A stretch of 59,665 nt of DNA from Candidatus Frackibacter sp. WG13 (GCF_900114655.1 NZ_FOTT01000019.1:1-59665); one strand, 5' to 3'; shown: positions 41,908 through 49,825, counted from the first letter of the stretch. Notes: generated by a model not told the origin, from the letters alone. Program-made: numbers and translations.

Positions 41908-43413
41908 ATGGCAGCAAAAAGAGATCAATGGGGAAATCGAGCAGCCTTTGTTTTGGCAGCAATTGGTTCAGCAGCTGGTTTAGGGAATGCTTGGCGTTTT
42001 CCTTATACAGCTTATGCTAATGGAGGTGGAGCTTTCTTAATCCCTTATTTTGTAGCGTTATTTACAGCGGGGATTCCATTAATCATTTTGGAGTATGGAC
42101 TAGGACATAAGACACAGCAAGGAGCACCAGGAGCATTTAAAAAGATTAAAGAGACATGGGAAGGTCTTGGTTGGTGGGCTGTACTGATTAGTTTTGTTAT
42201 TATGTCGTATTACGGTGCGATTATGGCTTGGATTTGGAAATATTTAGCTGGTTCATTTAGTGTAGCTTGGAAGTCAGGGGTAGCTGACTATTTTTATAAA
42301 GAAGTACTACATTTATCTTCAGGTCCGGCAGAATTAGGTGGCTTCAGCACACCGGTATTAATCGGAACAGTGGTTACTTGGGCTCTTATTTATTTTATTC
42401 TAAGAAATGGAGTTACTGGTGTAGGAAAAGTAGTAATGCTTACTGTGCCATTGCCGGTTATCTTATTAGTAGTATTAGCAGTAAGAGCAGTTACTTTACC
42501 AGGAGCTATCGAAGGGTTGACTTATTATTTGCAGCCGGATTTTTCAGTCTTAACTGATCCGCAGGTTTGGTTGGCGGCTTATGGTCAGGTCTTCTTCAGT
42601 TTGAGTTTAGGTTTTGGTATTATGATTGCTTATGCAAGTTACCTACCGGAAGATAGTGATATTACAAATAACGCTTTAATTACTACCTTTGCTAATTGTG
42701 GAATCAGTTTCTTAGCTGGGTTTGGTATCTTTGGTACTTTAGGATATATGGCTCAGGCTAAAGGAGTAGCAGTGGCAGAAGTAGTTGATGCTGGCGTAGG
42801 ACTAGCTTTTGTAACTTATCCAGAAGCGATCAGTCTTCTACCTGGTGGACCGGTAGCTCAGACAATCTTTGCTCTTGTCTTCTTTTTAATATTATTAACG
42901 TTAGGTATAGATTCAGCCTTCTCTATTACCGAATCAGTAATAGCTGGTTTTGATGATAAGTGACCTGGTAAGAAGAAGAAGGTTATTCAGTTAGTTTGCT
43001 TAAGTGGATTAGTTGCTGGTCTATTATTTGCTACTAAGGGTGGATTATACTGGTTAGATATAGTAGATCACTTTGTTAATGGTTTTGGTCTAGCAGTAGT
43101 TGGACTATTTGAATGTATTGTAATCGGTTGGATTTATGGACCTAAAAACTTACGTGAATATATAAATCCATTATCTGAAATTAAGATTGGAACTTGGTGG
43201 GATATTATGATTAAGTATGTAACTCCTCTTATCTTAACTTGGTCATTAGTCAACAGTGTGATTCAAGAATTTAGCAAAGCATATGGAGGTTATCCTCAAT
43301 GGGCTTTAAATATTGGTTGGGCTGTTGCTATTGGTGCTGTAGTATTAGGTTTTGCTGTATTTGCTCGATTAAAAGGACAAGAAGGAGCAGAAGAAGAGAA
43401 TTTGCAAGTTTAA
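41908..43413 (+). pseudogene. Sodium-dependent (NSS/SNF) transporter interrupted by TGA
   Basis: The frame encodes a 501-residue NSS transporter broken by TGA at codon 352 (42961-42963), in FDDK-stop-PGKKKKV where relatives often have Trp; one TGG-to-TGA change explains it. N-terminal WGNRAAFVLAAIGSAAGLGNAWRFPYTAYANGGGAF carries the conserved Na-site residues. About eight membrane segments precede the stop and three to four follow in frame (VIQLVCLSGLVAGLLF, ITPLILTWSLVNSV). NSS proteins import amino acids with Na+. A truncated protein would lack the last helices. Followed by a MetS-like small subunit gene, so the substrate may be Met/Ala. Could be mutation, read-through or sequence error. 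Confidence 0.92.
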
Positions 43414-43456
43414 ATGAATTTGACCAGAGTTATAGTTGATGAAAGGAGGAGAGATA

Positions 43457-43561
43457 ATGCCTGGTTCAGCAATTGCGATGTTAATCTTCGGGTGTATAGT
43501 ATTATATGGAGGTTTAGGTTACTGTTTGAATATAGCTATCAAATCAAACAAAGATAAATAG
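43457..43561 (+). CDS. MetS-like small subunit of NSS transporter
   Basis: 34 aa: MPGSAIAMLIFGCIVLYGGLG, one membrane helix, then a short basic tail (KSNKDK). It matches the tiny MetS-type proteins encoded right after NSS transporters (MetP-MetS of corynebacteria) and needed for transport there. GAAAGGAGGAG ribosome site at 6-8 bases. It lies 43 bases after the transporter frame and before a strong terminator. Intact although its partner carries a nonsense codon. Confidence 0.82.
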   Translation: MPGSAIAMLIFGCIVLYGGLGYCLNIAIKSNKDK

Positions 43562-43574
43562 TGAACGGTCTAAG

Positions 43575-43608
43575 AGGCAGTTGAGATTATCTCAACTGCC
43601 TTTTTTTA
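43575..43608 (+). terminator. Strong terminator after MetS-like gene
   Basis: AGGCAGTTGAGA (43575-43586), TTA loop, TCTCAACTGCCT (43590-43601), then a T-run. Confidence 0.92.
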
Positions 43609-43711
43609 ATGGGCGATGATTTCTAGTCAATATTACTAAAAATATACTGATTAAAATTATTAAAAAGAGATAATAATAAAAGTACTAGTAAATGAAGGAG
43701 GTAATATAGCT

Positions 43712-43930
43712 ATGGATCGTAAAAGAAGTGAATTTGACAGATTCACAAGTGATGAATATAACTCAGAGGTTTCAGACATGAATTACTGGTGGTATACACA
43801 AGGTGATTTTGATATGGAGATGGCTAATGAATTTGATCATGCAACAGTTGGCTGGTGGTCTAATAACTGGAGTGGTTGGGATGAAATAAAGATTAGGGAG
43901 AAGCATGATGGCTGGTTTGACAAAGAATAG
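43712..43930 (+). CDS. Trp-rich 72-aa protein of unknown function
   Basis: 72 aa, acidic, with seven Trp and many Asn/Asp residues (MNYWWYTQGDF, TVGWWSNNWSGW, DGWFDKE). No membrane segment and no family I can name. Strong AAGGAGGT ribosome site 11 bases upstream. It lies just before yabP in the sporulation part of the window, but its promoter shows no sporulation consensus. Codon use and the strong ribosome site support it as a real gene. Confidence 0.65.
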   Translation: MDRKRSEFDRFTSDEYNSEVSDMNYWWYTQGDFDMEMANEFDHATVGWWSNNWSGWDEIKIREKHDGWFDKE

Positions 43931-43997
43931 TATTCATGAGTCATAGATATTCCCCAATTAACATAAATATAGATTAAAGAGTGAAAGGGGGATATCT

Positions 43998-44252
43998 ATG
44001 AGCAAACATCAGATTAAACTTATAAATCGTGAGTTAATAGAGATAACTGGAGTGACAGAAGTTCTCAATTATAGTGAAGAAGAGGTTAATTTAGAAACAG
44101 AATTAGGACCTCTGTTTATTACTGGAGAAGGTTTTAATATCAAACAATTAAATTTAGATGATGGAGAGTTAGTAATAAATGGTCATATTATGAACTTGGA
44201 CTACTCAGAGAATGCTAAAGGTGGAAGTTTTCTTAATAATTTATTTAAATAA
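43998..44252 (+). CDS. yabP: Sporulation protein YabP
   Basis: 84 aa. LINRELIEITGVTEVLNYSEEEVNLETELGPLFITGEGFNIKQLNLDDGELVINGHIMNLDYSE is the YabP/YqfC fold: a short beta-protein with a conserved GV..V..Y......L.T..G.L.I.G..L.I..L....G.L...G.I..L.Y pattern. In B. subtilis YabP is a mother-cell protein made under sigma-E and needed for sporulation with YabQ. Ribosome site AAAGGGGG. The next gene is yabQ, but a short terminator-like hairpin separates them. Confidence 0.93.
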   Translation: MSKHQIKLINRELIEITGVTEVLNYSEEEVNLETELGPLFITGEGFNIKQLNLDDGELVINGHIMNLDYSENAKGGSFLNNLFK

Positions 44253-44272
44253 AGTGAATAGTTATTTATCTT

Positions 44273-44296
44273 AGCCACATTGGGTGGCCTTTTTTA
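44273..44296 (+). terminator. Short terminator-like hairpin between yabP and yabQ
   Basis: GCCAC (44274-44278) pairs with GTGGC (44284-44288), followed by CTTTTTT. The stem is short, so partial termination is likely. Confidence 0.6.
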
Positions 44297-44391
44297 TTTA
44301 TGACCAATACCAGTTTAAAAGTTAGCTTTCGCGCATAATTAATTGACCATGTAAGGGCCTTAGATTTCAATTACAATTGGGGTGAAGGTTG

Positions 44392-44805
44392 ATGATTTCA
44401 TTAGAAGTACAGATAAGAACATTTGCATATATGATTTTATTAGGCAATTTTTTAGCTTTCATCTTTGATATTTATCGTGTGATTAGAAGTTTTGGACTTT
44501 TAGGTGACTTAATTACAAAGATAATTGATTTTAGTTTCTGTATATTAGCAGGGACTATGACTTTTGTTGTCTTGTTGAAAGGTAATGTAGGTGATGTTAG
44601 ATTCTATATCTTTATTGGTTTAGCGGTAGGAATCTTATTATATAATCGATTATTTAGTAAATTTGTAATTAGATATTTTAGATTAATTTTAGAAAAAATA
44701 ATTATTTTTATTAAGCAAATTTTAAAATTGATTCAGAAGTTATACAACTTCATTAAAAGAGGTTTAGTTGCTTTTAAAGAAAAGATAACTGAACTTAAAA
44801 CATAG
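44392..44805 (+). CDS. yabQ: Spore cortex protein YabQ
   Basis: 137 aa from ATG 44392 (an in-frame TTG precedes it by one codon). Three N-terminal membrane helices: FAYMILLGNFLAFIFDIYRVIR, FSFCILAGTMTFVVLL and FYIFIGLAVGILLYNRLF, then a basic amphipathic tail. This is the YabQ pattern, including FDIYRV. YabQ localises to the forespore membranes and is required for cortex formation in B. subtilis. Ribosome site GGGGTGAAGG. Order yabP-yabQ-divIC is as in Bacillus. Confidence 0.92.
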   Translation: MISLEVQIRTFAYMILLGNFLAFIFDIYRVIRSFGLLGDLITKIIDFSFCILAGTMTFVVLLKGNVGDVRFYIFIGLAVGILLYNRLFSKFVIRYFRLILEKIIIFIKQILKLIQKLYNFIKRGLVAFKEKITELKT

Positions 44806-44935
44806 CCCTAATAATAAAGAAATATATTTTGCAAGTTACTTAAGAAGGAAATCATAATTATATCTAGAAAACTATAATAATAGATAACACTTTTTAACAG
44901 CTTGGTTAAACTTTACATAAACTTAGGAGGATACT

Positions 44936-45274
44936 ATGAATAGGAAGAAGAATAATGAAATTAAAAATAATAGTTCATTTTTGCAACTTGCTGCTTCCAA
45001 AAAATTATTATTAGTTGTCGTCCTAATATTAGCTGGGGTTGCTTATAGTTTTTTTCAAGCAAACACTAAAGTTGAGAAGATGAAGAAAGAACTAAATAAT
45101 TTGCAGTTACAGGCTAATGCTTTGGAAAGAGAAGTTGATGTATTAAATAATAAACTTAAAAAAGTAAATTCTAAAGAATTTATTAGAGAGATTGCTAGAA
45201 AAGATTTAGGTTTAGTTAAACCTGGTGAGACTTTATATATAGTAGTTGATGAAGAAGATGAAGAGGTTAAATAG
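44936..45274 (+). CDS. divIC: Septum formation initiator DivIC/FtsB family
   Basis: 112 aa. A cytoplasmic basic N-terminus, one membrane helix at about 24-41 (LLLVVVLILAGVAYSFF), a heptad-like coiled coil at about 45-82, and a C-terminal FIREIARKDLGLVKPGETLYIVVD segment typical of DivIC/FtsB. It acts with FtsL and DivIB in the division septum, including the sporulation septum. Ribosome site TTAGGAGG. Its stop overlaps the extended GTG frame of the next gene; tex is likely co-transcribed. Confidence 0.93.
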   Translation: MNRKKNNEIKNNSSFLQLAASKKLLLVVVLILAGVAYSFFQANTKVEKMKKELNNLQLQANALEREVDVLNNKLKKVNSKEFIREIARKDLGLVKPGETLYIVVDEEDEEVK

Positions 45275-45291
45275 TGGAAGGGGTAAAGTAT

Positions 45292-47448
45292 ATGCAAGAA
45301 GAGATTAATCAACAATTAGCTAATGAATTAGATTTAGCCAAAAAGCAAGTGAAGAACACAGTAGAATTATTAGATGATGGAAATACTATTCCATTTATAG
45401 CAAGATACAGAAAAGAAGTAACAGGAGGGCTAGATGAAACTCAACTTAGAGATTTAAATGAGAAGTTAGAGTATTTACGTAATCTAAATGAAAGAAAAGA
45501 TAAAGTTATTGAATTAATAGAGAAGCAAGATAAATTAACTCCAGAATTAGAGCAAAAAATTAGACAAGCTACCCAATTGCAAACAGTTGAAGACCTCTAC
45601 CGCCCTTATAAGCAGAAACGGCAGACTAGAGCTACTAAAGCTAAGGAGAAAGGATTAGAGCCTTTAGCTGAGCTATTCTTAGAACAAAAGGAAAAAAGCG
45701 GTTCTATAAATGACATTGCTGCTGAATACTTAGATGAGGATAATGAGTTAGTCGAAGTTGATGATGTACTACAAGGAGTTCGAGATATAATTGCTGAGTA
45801 TGTAGCGGACCAACCAGAGGTAAGAAAGCTGGCCCGTAAATTAACTTTCTCTAAAGGAAATCTAACTGCGAAAGTAATTGAAGACGAGGAGAATAATTAT
45901 CTAGATTATCATGAATATAGTGAAAAGATAAAGAATGTTCCTCCTCACAGGACTTTAGCTATCAATCGAGGAGAAGAGGAAGAAGCGTTAAGGGTGAAGG
46001 TGACTGCTCCTGAGGAAAGAATTCTCTTTAAAATTAAGAAGATAGTTATTGAAAACTCTGAGACTATATTTTTAGCACAGATTGAAGAGGCTATTGAAGA
46101 TGGTTATCAGAGATTAGTTGCTCCAGCTATTGAAAGGGAAGTTAGGAATAAATTAACTGAGGAAGCTGAGGAGCATGCAATTGATCTATTTGCAGATAAT
46201 TTAAGAAACCTTTTACTACAACCACCAGTTCGTAATAAAAGAGTTTTAGCTATAGATCCTGGTTTTAGGACCGGAGCTAAAGTAGCGGCTATTGATGAAA
46301 TAGGAAACTTATTAACTACTGCTACTATCTATCCTCATCCACCACAGAAAGAAATAGATAAGTCAAAGAAGATAATTAAAGAATTAGTAGATAAATATCA
46401 AATAGAGGTAATCACTATTGGCAATGGAACCGCCTGTAGAGAGACAGAGGCTTTTGTAGCTGACATTATTAATGAGGTAGATGGGAAGTTGCATTACATA
46501 ATAGTTAGTGAAGCAGGAGCATCTGTATATTCAGCTTCTAAAGTAGCGCAAAAAGAGTTCCCGGAATTAGATGTTTCTTTAAGAGGAGCTATTTCTATTG
46601 CTAGAAGATTACAAGATCCGCTAGCAGAGTTGGTAAAGATAGACCCTAAGCATATTGGAGTTGGAATGTATCAACATGATCTTAATCAAGGGAATTTAGA
46701 AGAAGCGTTAGAGGTAGTAGTGGAATCAGTAGTAAATTATGTTGGAGTTAACTTAAATACAGCGTCATCTTCATTATTAAAATATGTAGCAGGAATTAAT
46801 ACAAGTGTAGCTGAAAAGATAGTTAAGCGTCGTGAAGAAAATGGTAAATTTGTTAAGAGGAAAGACTTAAAAGATGTTTACGGTGTAGGACCTAAGACCT
46901 TTACTCAGGCAGCTGGATTCCTAAGAATTTATAATGAAGATGATAAATTAGCGGCAACTCCAATTCATCCGGAATCTTATCAAGTAGCTGAAAATTTGTT
47001 ATCTAAAGTTGGCTTTGATTTGCAAGAATTAGATTTTGATGAACAGAAGGCTGAATTAAAAGAAGCGTTAAATGGTCTCGATTTAGAATCTGTGGCTGAT
47101 GAATTGGAGGTAGGGTTACCTACACTACAAGATATTAAAAAAGCACTAGTAAGACCAGGTAGGGACCCAAGAGAAGATTTGCCAAAACCTGTTTTCAAAC
47201 AAGAAGTAACTAGTTTAGAAGATTTAAAAGTAGATATGATTTTAAAAGGAACAGTTCGTAATGTTGTAGATTTTGGTGCTTTTGTAGATATTGGAATTAA
47301 AGATGATGGGTTAGTACATATTTCTGAATTGAGTTCAGAATATGTTGAAGATCCATTAGAGGTAGTAAGAGTAGGGGATATAGTCCAAGTAAAGATTTTA
47401 GATATAGATGCAGATAGAAAGCGGATAGCCTTGACAATGAATTTTTGA
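45292..47448 (+). CDS. tex: Tex family RNA-binding protein
   Basis: 718 aa from ATG 45292 with GGAAGGGG upstream (GTG 45274 is less likely). Tex layout: helical N-terminus (TIPFIARYRKEVTGGLDE), YqgF/RuvC-like domain (LAIDPGFRTGAKVAAID near 325), helix-hairpin-helix pair (LNTASSSLLKYVAGINTSVAEKIV, VYGVGPKTFTQAAGF) and a C-terminal S1 domain (ILKGTVRNVVDFGAFVDIG, KDDGLVHISEL). Tex binds nucleic acids and influences transcription and stress or spore toxin expression in several bacteria. It is inserted between divIC and the yabR-like gene, with an IS605-type element directly after it. Confidence 0.94.
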   Translation: MQEEINQQLANELDLAKKQVKNTVELLDDGNTIPFIARYRKEVTGGLDETQLRDLNEKLEYLRNLNERKDKVIELIEKQDKLTPELEQKIRQATQLQTVEDLYRPYKQKRQTRATKAKEKGLEPLAELFLEQKEKSGSINDIAAEYLDEDNELVEVDDVLQGVRDIIAEYVADQPEVRKLARKLTFSKGNLTAKVIEDEENNYLDYHEYSEKIKNVPPHRTLAINRGEEEEALRVKVTAPEERILFKIKKIVIENSETIFLAQIEEAIEDGYQRLVAPAIEREVRNKLTEEAEEHAIDLFADNLRNLLLQPPVRNKRVLAIDPGFRTGAKVAAIDEIGNLLTTATIYPHPPQKEIDKSKKIIKELVDKYQIEVITIGNGTACRETEAFVADIINEVDGKLHYIIVSEAGASVYSASKVAQKEFPELDVSLRGAISIARRLQDPLAELVKIDPKHIGVGMYQHDLNQGNLEEALEVVVESVVNYVGVNLNTASSSLLKYVAGINTSVAEKIVKRREENGKFVKRKDLKDVYGVGPKTFTQAAGFLRIYNEDDKLAATPIHPESYQVAENLLSKVGFDLQELDFDEQKAELKEALNGLDLESVADELEVGLPTLQDIKKALVRPGRDPREDLPKPVFKQEVTSLEDLKVDMILKGTVRNVVDFGAFVDIGIKDDGLVHISELSSEYVEDPLEVVRVGDIVQVKILDIDADRKRIALTMNF

Positions 47449-47476
47449 TTGTACTTTATAGGAAAGGCTCAGAAAA

Positions 47477-47497
47477 CCCCTTTGCTTGTCTTAGGGG
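47477..47497. repeat. Left-end subterminal hairpin of IS element
   Basis: CCCCT (47477-47481) and AGGGG (47493-47497) around a loop containing TTGCTTGTCT, identical to the right-end loop. Confidence 0.75.
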
Positions 47498-47703
47498 ATG
47501 AATGAGTCTTTTCCCCAAAATTTAGCTTTCTTTAAGTTAGGAAAAGTTTTAAAGATGTAATTAGCAGATATACTCTTTAGTTTTCTAATTATATCTACTG
47601 GAGCAGAGATAAATAAATGTACGTGGTCTGGCATTATTTCTTGTTCAATGAGTTCATATCCATAATTGTATTTACTATGCTTGGTTGTCTTTGTATTTGT
47701 CAA
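47491..47703 (-). pseudogene. tnpA: TnpA (Y1 HUH transposase) fragment
   Basis: About 70 codons related to IS200 TnpA: YNYGYELIEQEIMPDHVHLFISAPVDIIRKLKSISANYIFKTFPNLKK, including the metal-binding HVH of the HUH motif. The N-terminal beta-alpha part and the C-terminal helix that carries the catalytic Tyr are missing; the frame stops in the left-end hairpin. Intact TnpA is about 130-150 aa. Its 5' part overlaps the end of the ribbon-helix-helix gene in another frame. Inactive. Confidence 0.85.
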
Positions 47704-47824
47704 GGATATATTCCATACCTTCCTCTAGCAAGTCATTAGCATTTTTGTTTAATTCAATAGCTAATATTTTAATCTTTTTGTATAAATCTTCATCTAATGT
47801 AGTATTAATATTTTTTCTAGCCAT
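47675..47824 (-). CDS. Ribbon-helix-helix DNA-binding protein, 49 aa
   Basis: The frame MARKNINTTLDEDLYKKIKIL... through EEGMEYILDKYKDNQA has the ribbon-helix-helix (Arc/CopG) form: an N-terminal beta strand with alternating residues (NINTTLDEDLYKKI), then two helices around a NANDLLEEG turn. GGAGGTG lies 7 bases before its ATG (47824). It diverges from tnpB, and the shared 97-bp gap holds overlapping sigma-A promoters and a TGTCAAT/ATTGACA palindrome. It is likely an autorepressor that also controls tnpB. Too short for many annotation pipelines. Confidence 0.78.
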   Translation of the reverse strand: MARKNINTTLDEDLYKKIKILAIELNKNANDLLEEGMEYILDKYKDNQA

Positions 47825-47843
47825 TTAAAACACCTCCAAAATA

Positions 47844-47872
47844 ACTATACCACATAGTTGGCAATGTGTCAA
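47844..47872 (-). promoter_or_regulatory. Sigma-A promoter of the ribbon-helix-helix gene
   Basis: Minus strand TTGACA (47872-47867), 17 bases, TATAGT (47849-47844). Its -35 box overlaps the left half of the operator palindrome. Confidence 0.75.
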
Positions 47873-47886
47873 TGTTATGTTATAAT
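47858..47886 (+). promoter_or_regulatory. Sigma-A promoter of tnpB
   Basis: TTGGCA (47858-47863), 17 bases, TATAAT (47881-47886). It overlaps the divergent promoter. Confidence 0.75.
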
Positions 47887-47893
47887 ATTGACA
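47867..47893. promoter_or_regulatory. Palindromic operator between RHH gene and tnpB
   Basis: TGTCAAT (47867-47873) and ATTGACA (47887-47893), 13 bases apart: a perfect inverted repeat that covers the minus -35 and the plus -10/+1 region. It suits a dimeric ribbon-helix-helix repressor. Confidence 0.65.
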
Positions 47894-47921
47894 TAGATAA
47901 CAATGTAAAGAAGGTGGAAAT

Positions 47922-49172
47922 ATGAGGTTAGCATTTAAATTTAAACCTAAGTTTACTAATAAGCAATTAAAAATAATTAAAGAAATCAGTTGGCATACCA
48001 CTAAACTCTATAATATTGTCAATTATGAAGTTAGGAATAATGAAGATGTAAAACCTGTCTATACTAGATTAGAAAAACAGTTTAAGAGTAATTGGCATAA
48101 TGACTTCCTTCATAGTCATAATAGACAACAAGCATTAAAGCAGTTAGCTCAAGATTGGAAAAGTTACTTTGCTAGTATCAAAGACTATAATAAAAATTCT
48201 AACAAGTATAAAGGTCAACCTAGACCACCTAAGTTTAAGAATATGGACAAAAATCCTAATGAGATAATCTTTACTAACTTAGCAACTAGAGTTAGAGATA
48301 ATCATTTGCTATTGTCCTTGTCTAAAGCGATAAAATCTGAGTACAATGTAAAAAGTCTTAAATTTGAGTTGCCGTTAGCAGTTCAAAGCATTGTGGATTT
48401 AGATGCTATTCAGCAGGTAAGGATTAAGCAAGATAAACTTTCTAAAGAATGGTATTTACTGATTATCTATAAAGTTGAAGAAGTTGAGGAGAATACTAAT
48501 CCTAACATAATGTCAATAGACTTAGGTTTGGATAATTTAGCGACTTTAACATTTAAAGATAATTCTGAAAGCTATATAATTAATGGTAAGACTATTAAAT
48601 CTAAGAATTCTTATTTTAATAAAGAAATCGCTAAATTTCAAAATATCAGAATGAAACAAGTAGGTAGTGACAAATTTAAGGATACTCAACAAATTAGAAA
48701 CCTTAGATTAAAAAGAAGAAACTATGTTAAAGACTATTTGCATAAAGCCAGTAGAAAGATAATTGAATTAGCAATTGAAAATAAAGTATCTACTATCATC
48801 ATTGGAGATTTGAAGAATATTAAGCAAGATAATAGCCTTAAATCTTTTGTTCAAATACCAATACAAAGATTAGTAGAGTTAATTGAGTACAAAGCTGAAT
48901 TAGAAGGTATTAAAGTAATCTTAATTAATGAAAGCTATACATCAGGTTGTAGTTCCGTAGACCTAGAAAAACTAAATAAAGCTAACTATGATAAATCTAG
49001 ACGAATCGCAAGAGGTCTATTCAAAACAGGTAATAAACTAATCAATGCTGATGTAAATGGCTCATTAAATATAATGAGAAAATACTTAAAAGATAAATGT
49101 ATTCCCAAAATGCTAAAGCAGATTAGGGATAATGGGGTAGTGGATACCCCAAAAAGAATAAGGGTTGCCTAG
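47922..49172 (+). CDS. tnpB: TnpB-like RNA-guided nuclease family protein (IS605 OrfB)
   Basis: 416 aa, full length for compact TnpB. RuvC motifs: MSIDLGLDNLATL near residue 203 (catalytic Asp), IIIGDLKNIK near 292, and INADVNGSLNIMRK near 367 (third Asp). The second motif has GDL where better-known TnpBs have EDL. The region before RuvC III (TSGCSSVDLEKLNKANYDKSRRIARGLFK) lacks the usual CxxC...CxxC zinc ribbon; I know of this variant form in Firmicute TnpB relatives. TnpB cuts DNA guided by an RNA from the element's right end. Ribosome site AAGGTGG. Intact, unlike tnpA. Activity not assured. Confidence 0.9.
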   Translation: MRLAFKFKPKFTNKQLKIIKEISWHTTKLYNIVNYEVRNNEDVKPVYTRLEKQFKSNWHNDFLHSHNRQQALKQLAQDWKSYFASIKDYNKNSNKYKGQPRPPKFKNMDKNPNEIIFTNLATRVRDNHLLLSLSKAIKSEYNVKSLKFELPLAVQSIVDLDAIQQVRIKQDKLSKEWYLLIIYKVEEVEENTNPNIMSIDLGLDNLATLTFKDNSESYIINGKTIKSKNSYFNKEIAKFQNIRMKQVGSDKFKDTQQIRNLRLKRRNYVKDYLHKASRKIIELAIENKVSTIIIGDLKNIKQDNSLKSFVQIPIQRLVELIEYKAELEGIKVILINESYTSGCSSVDLEKLNKANYDKSRRIARGLFKTGNKLINADVNGSLNIMRKYLKDKCIPKMLKQIRDNGVVDTPKRIRVA

Positions 49173-49210
49173 TATTAGGTGGAAACTTAAATACCACACT
49201 TCTTTTAAAG

Positions 49211-49232
49211 CCTCCGTTGCTTGTCTCGGAGG
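49211..49232. repeat. Right-end subterminal hairpin of IS element
   Basis: CCTCCG (49211-49216), loop TTGCTTGTCT, CGGAGG (49227-49232). In related elements the guide RNA ends near this point. Confidence 0.8.
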
Positions 49233-49240
49233 TGGTTCAC

Positions 49241-49269
49241 TTGACACTAAGTAGAATATGAGGTATAAT
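49241..49269 (+). promoter_or_regulatory. Perfect sigma-A promoter of the S1-domain gene
   Basis: TTGACA (49241-49246), 17 bases, TATAAT (49264-49269). It starts within 10 bases of the IS right-end hairpin, so the insertion left the promoter intact or supplied its upstream part. Confidence 0.85.
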
Positions 49270-49331
49270 ATTGATAGTTAGTGTAAATATTTTTGCGCTA
49301 AGAAAATTTTAAGAGGAGGAATTTTTAAAGT

Positions 49332-49694
49332 ATGTCAATTGAGGTCGGGAGTGTCGTAGAAGGAGTAGTAACTGGGATAACAAATTTCGGAGCTTTTGTA
49401 GAGCTATCTGGAGGTGAAACTGGGTTAGTTCACATTTCAGAAATAGCTGATACTTATGTTAAGAATGTAAATGACTATTTAAGTATGAAAGAAGAAATCA
49501 AGGTGAAGGTTATTTCTATAGATAATGATGGTAAAATTGGCTTATCTATTAAGCAGTTAGATGATGAAGATAAAAAGACTCCTAAGGTACCTTTTGAAGA
49601 GCAAATGAAACAGTTTATTAAAGAGAGTGATGAAAGACAACAAGATTTAAAGAAAAGCATTGAATCTAAACGTGGTGGTTCGTCACGTTATTAA
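49332..49694 (+). CDS. S1 RNA-binding domain protein (YabR-like)
   Basis: 120 aa. S1 domain at residues 3-73: VGSVVEGVVTGITNFGAFVELSGGETGLVHISEIADTYVKNVNDYL, KVISIDNDGKIGLSIKQL. The tail from 85 is charged and ends GGSSRY. Size and position after divIC correspond to B. subtilis YabR, a polyribonucleotide-binding protein of unclear role. Its strong promoter abuts the IS right end. Ribosome site GAGGAGG. Ends before an inverted repeat at 49753-49779. Confidence 0.9.
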   Translation: MSIEVGSVVEGVVTGITNFGAFVELSGGETGLVHISEIADTYVKNVNDYLSMKEEIKVKVISIDNDGKIGLSIKQLDDEDKKTPKVPFEEQMKQFIKESDERQQDLKKSIESKRGGSSRY

Positions 49695-49752
49695 ATATAT
49701 GAGTTATAGTTTCTAACTATGTAATGTATTAAATAAATTATGAATTTGACTA

Positions 49753-49779
49753 TTAAACACCCTCTAAGAGGGTGTTTAA
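49753..49779 (+). terminator. Hairpin after S1-domain gene
   Basis: TTAAACACCCTC (49753-49764), TAA loop, GAGGGTGTTTAA (49768-49779). The stem is perfect but the T-run is poor. Confidence 0.6.
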
Positions 49780-49825
49780 TTAGATTTAGAGGTAAAAAAC
49801 AAATGAGGTTGAGAGGTGAAATTTA

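Larger units (their letters stand above)
47465..49240 (+). mobile_element. IS200/IS605-type element with decayed tnpA
   Basis: Bounded by two subterminal hairpins with the same loop, TTGCTTGTCT: CCCCT...AGGGG at 47477-47497 (left) and CCTCCG...CGGAGG at 49211-49232 (right). It carries a truncated tnpA and a ribbon-helix-helix gene on the minus strand and tnpB on the plus strand. IS605-family elements have no terminal inverted repeats or target duplications but do have such hairpins. Exact cleavage sites are not visible, so the ends are approximate. With tnpA broken, it can move only if TnpA is supplied in trans. Confidence 0.85.

Noticed and set aside
42961-42963. TGA as selenocysteine or reassigned Trp codon
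   Set aside because: Several intact genes here end in TGA (for example purR and the DUF501 gene), and no SECIS-like element or Sec family is involved.
43949-43985. Sigma-E/sigma-K promoter before yabP
   Set aside because: CATAAATAT is close, but lacks the TA at positions 8-9 and the -10 T placement; not convincing.
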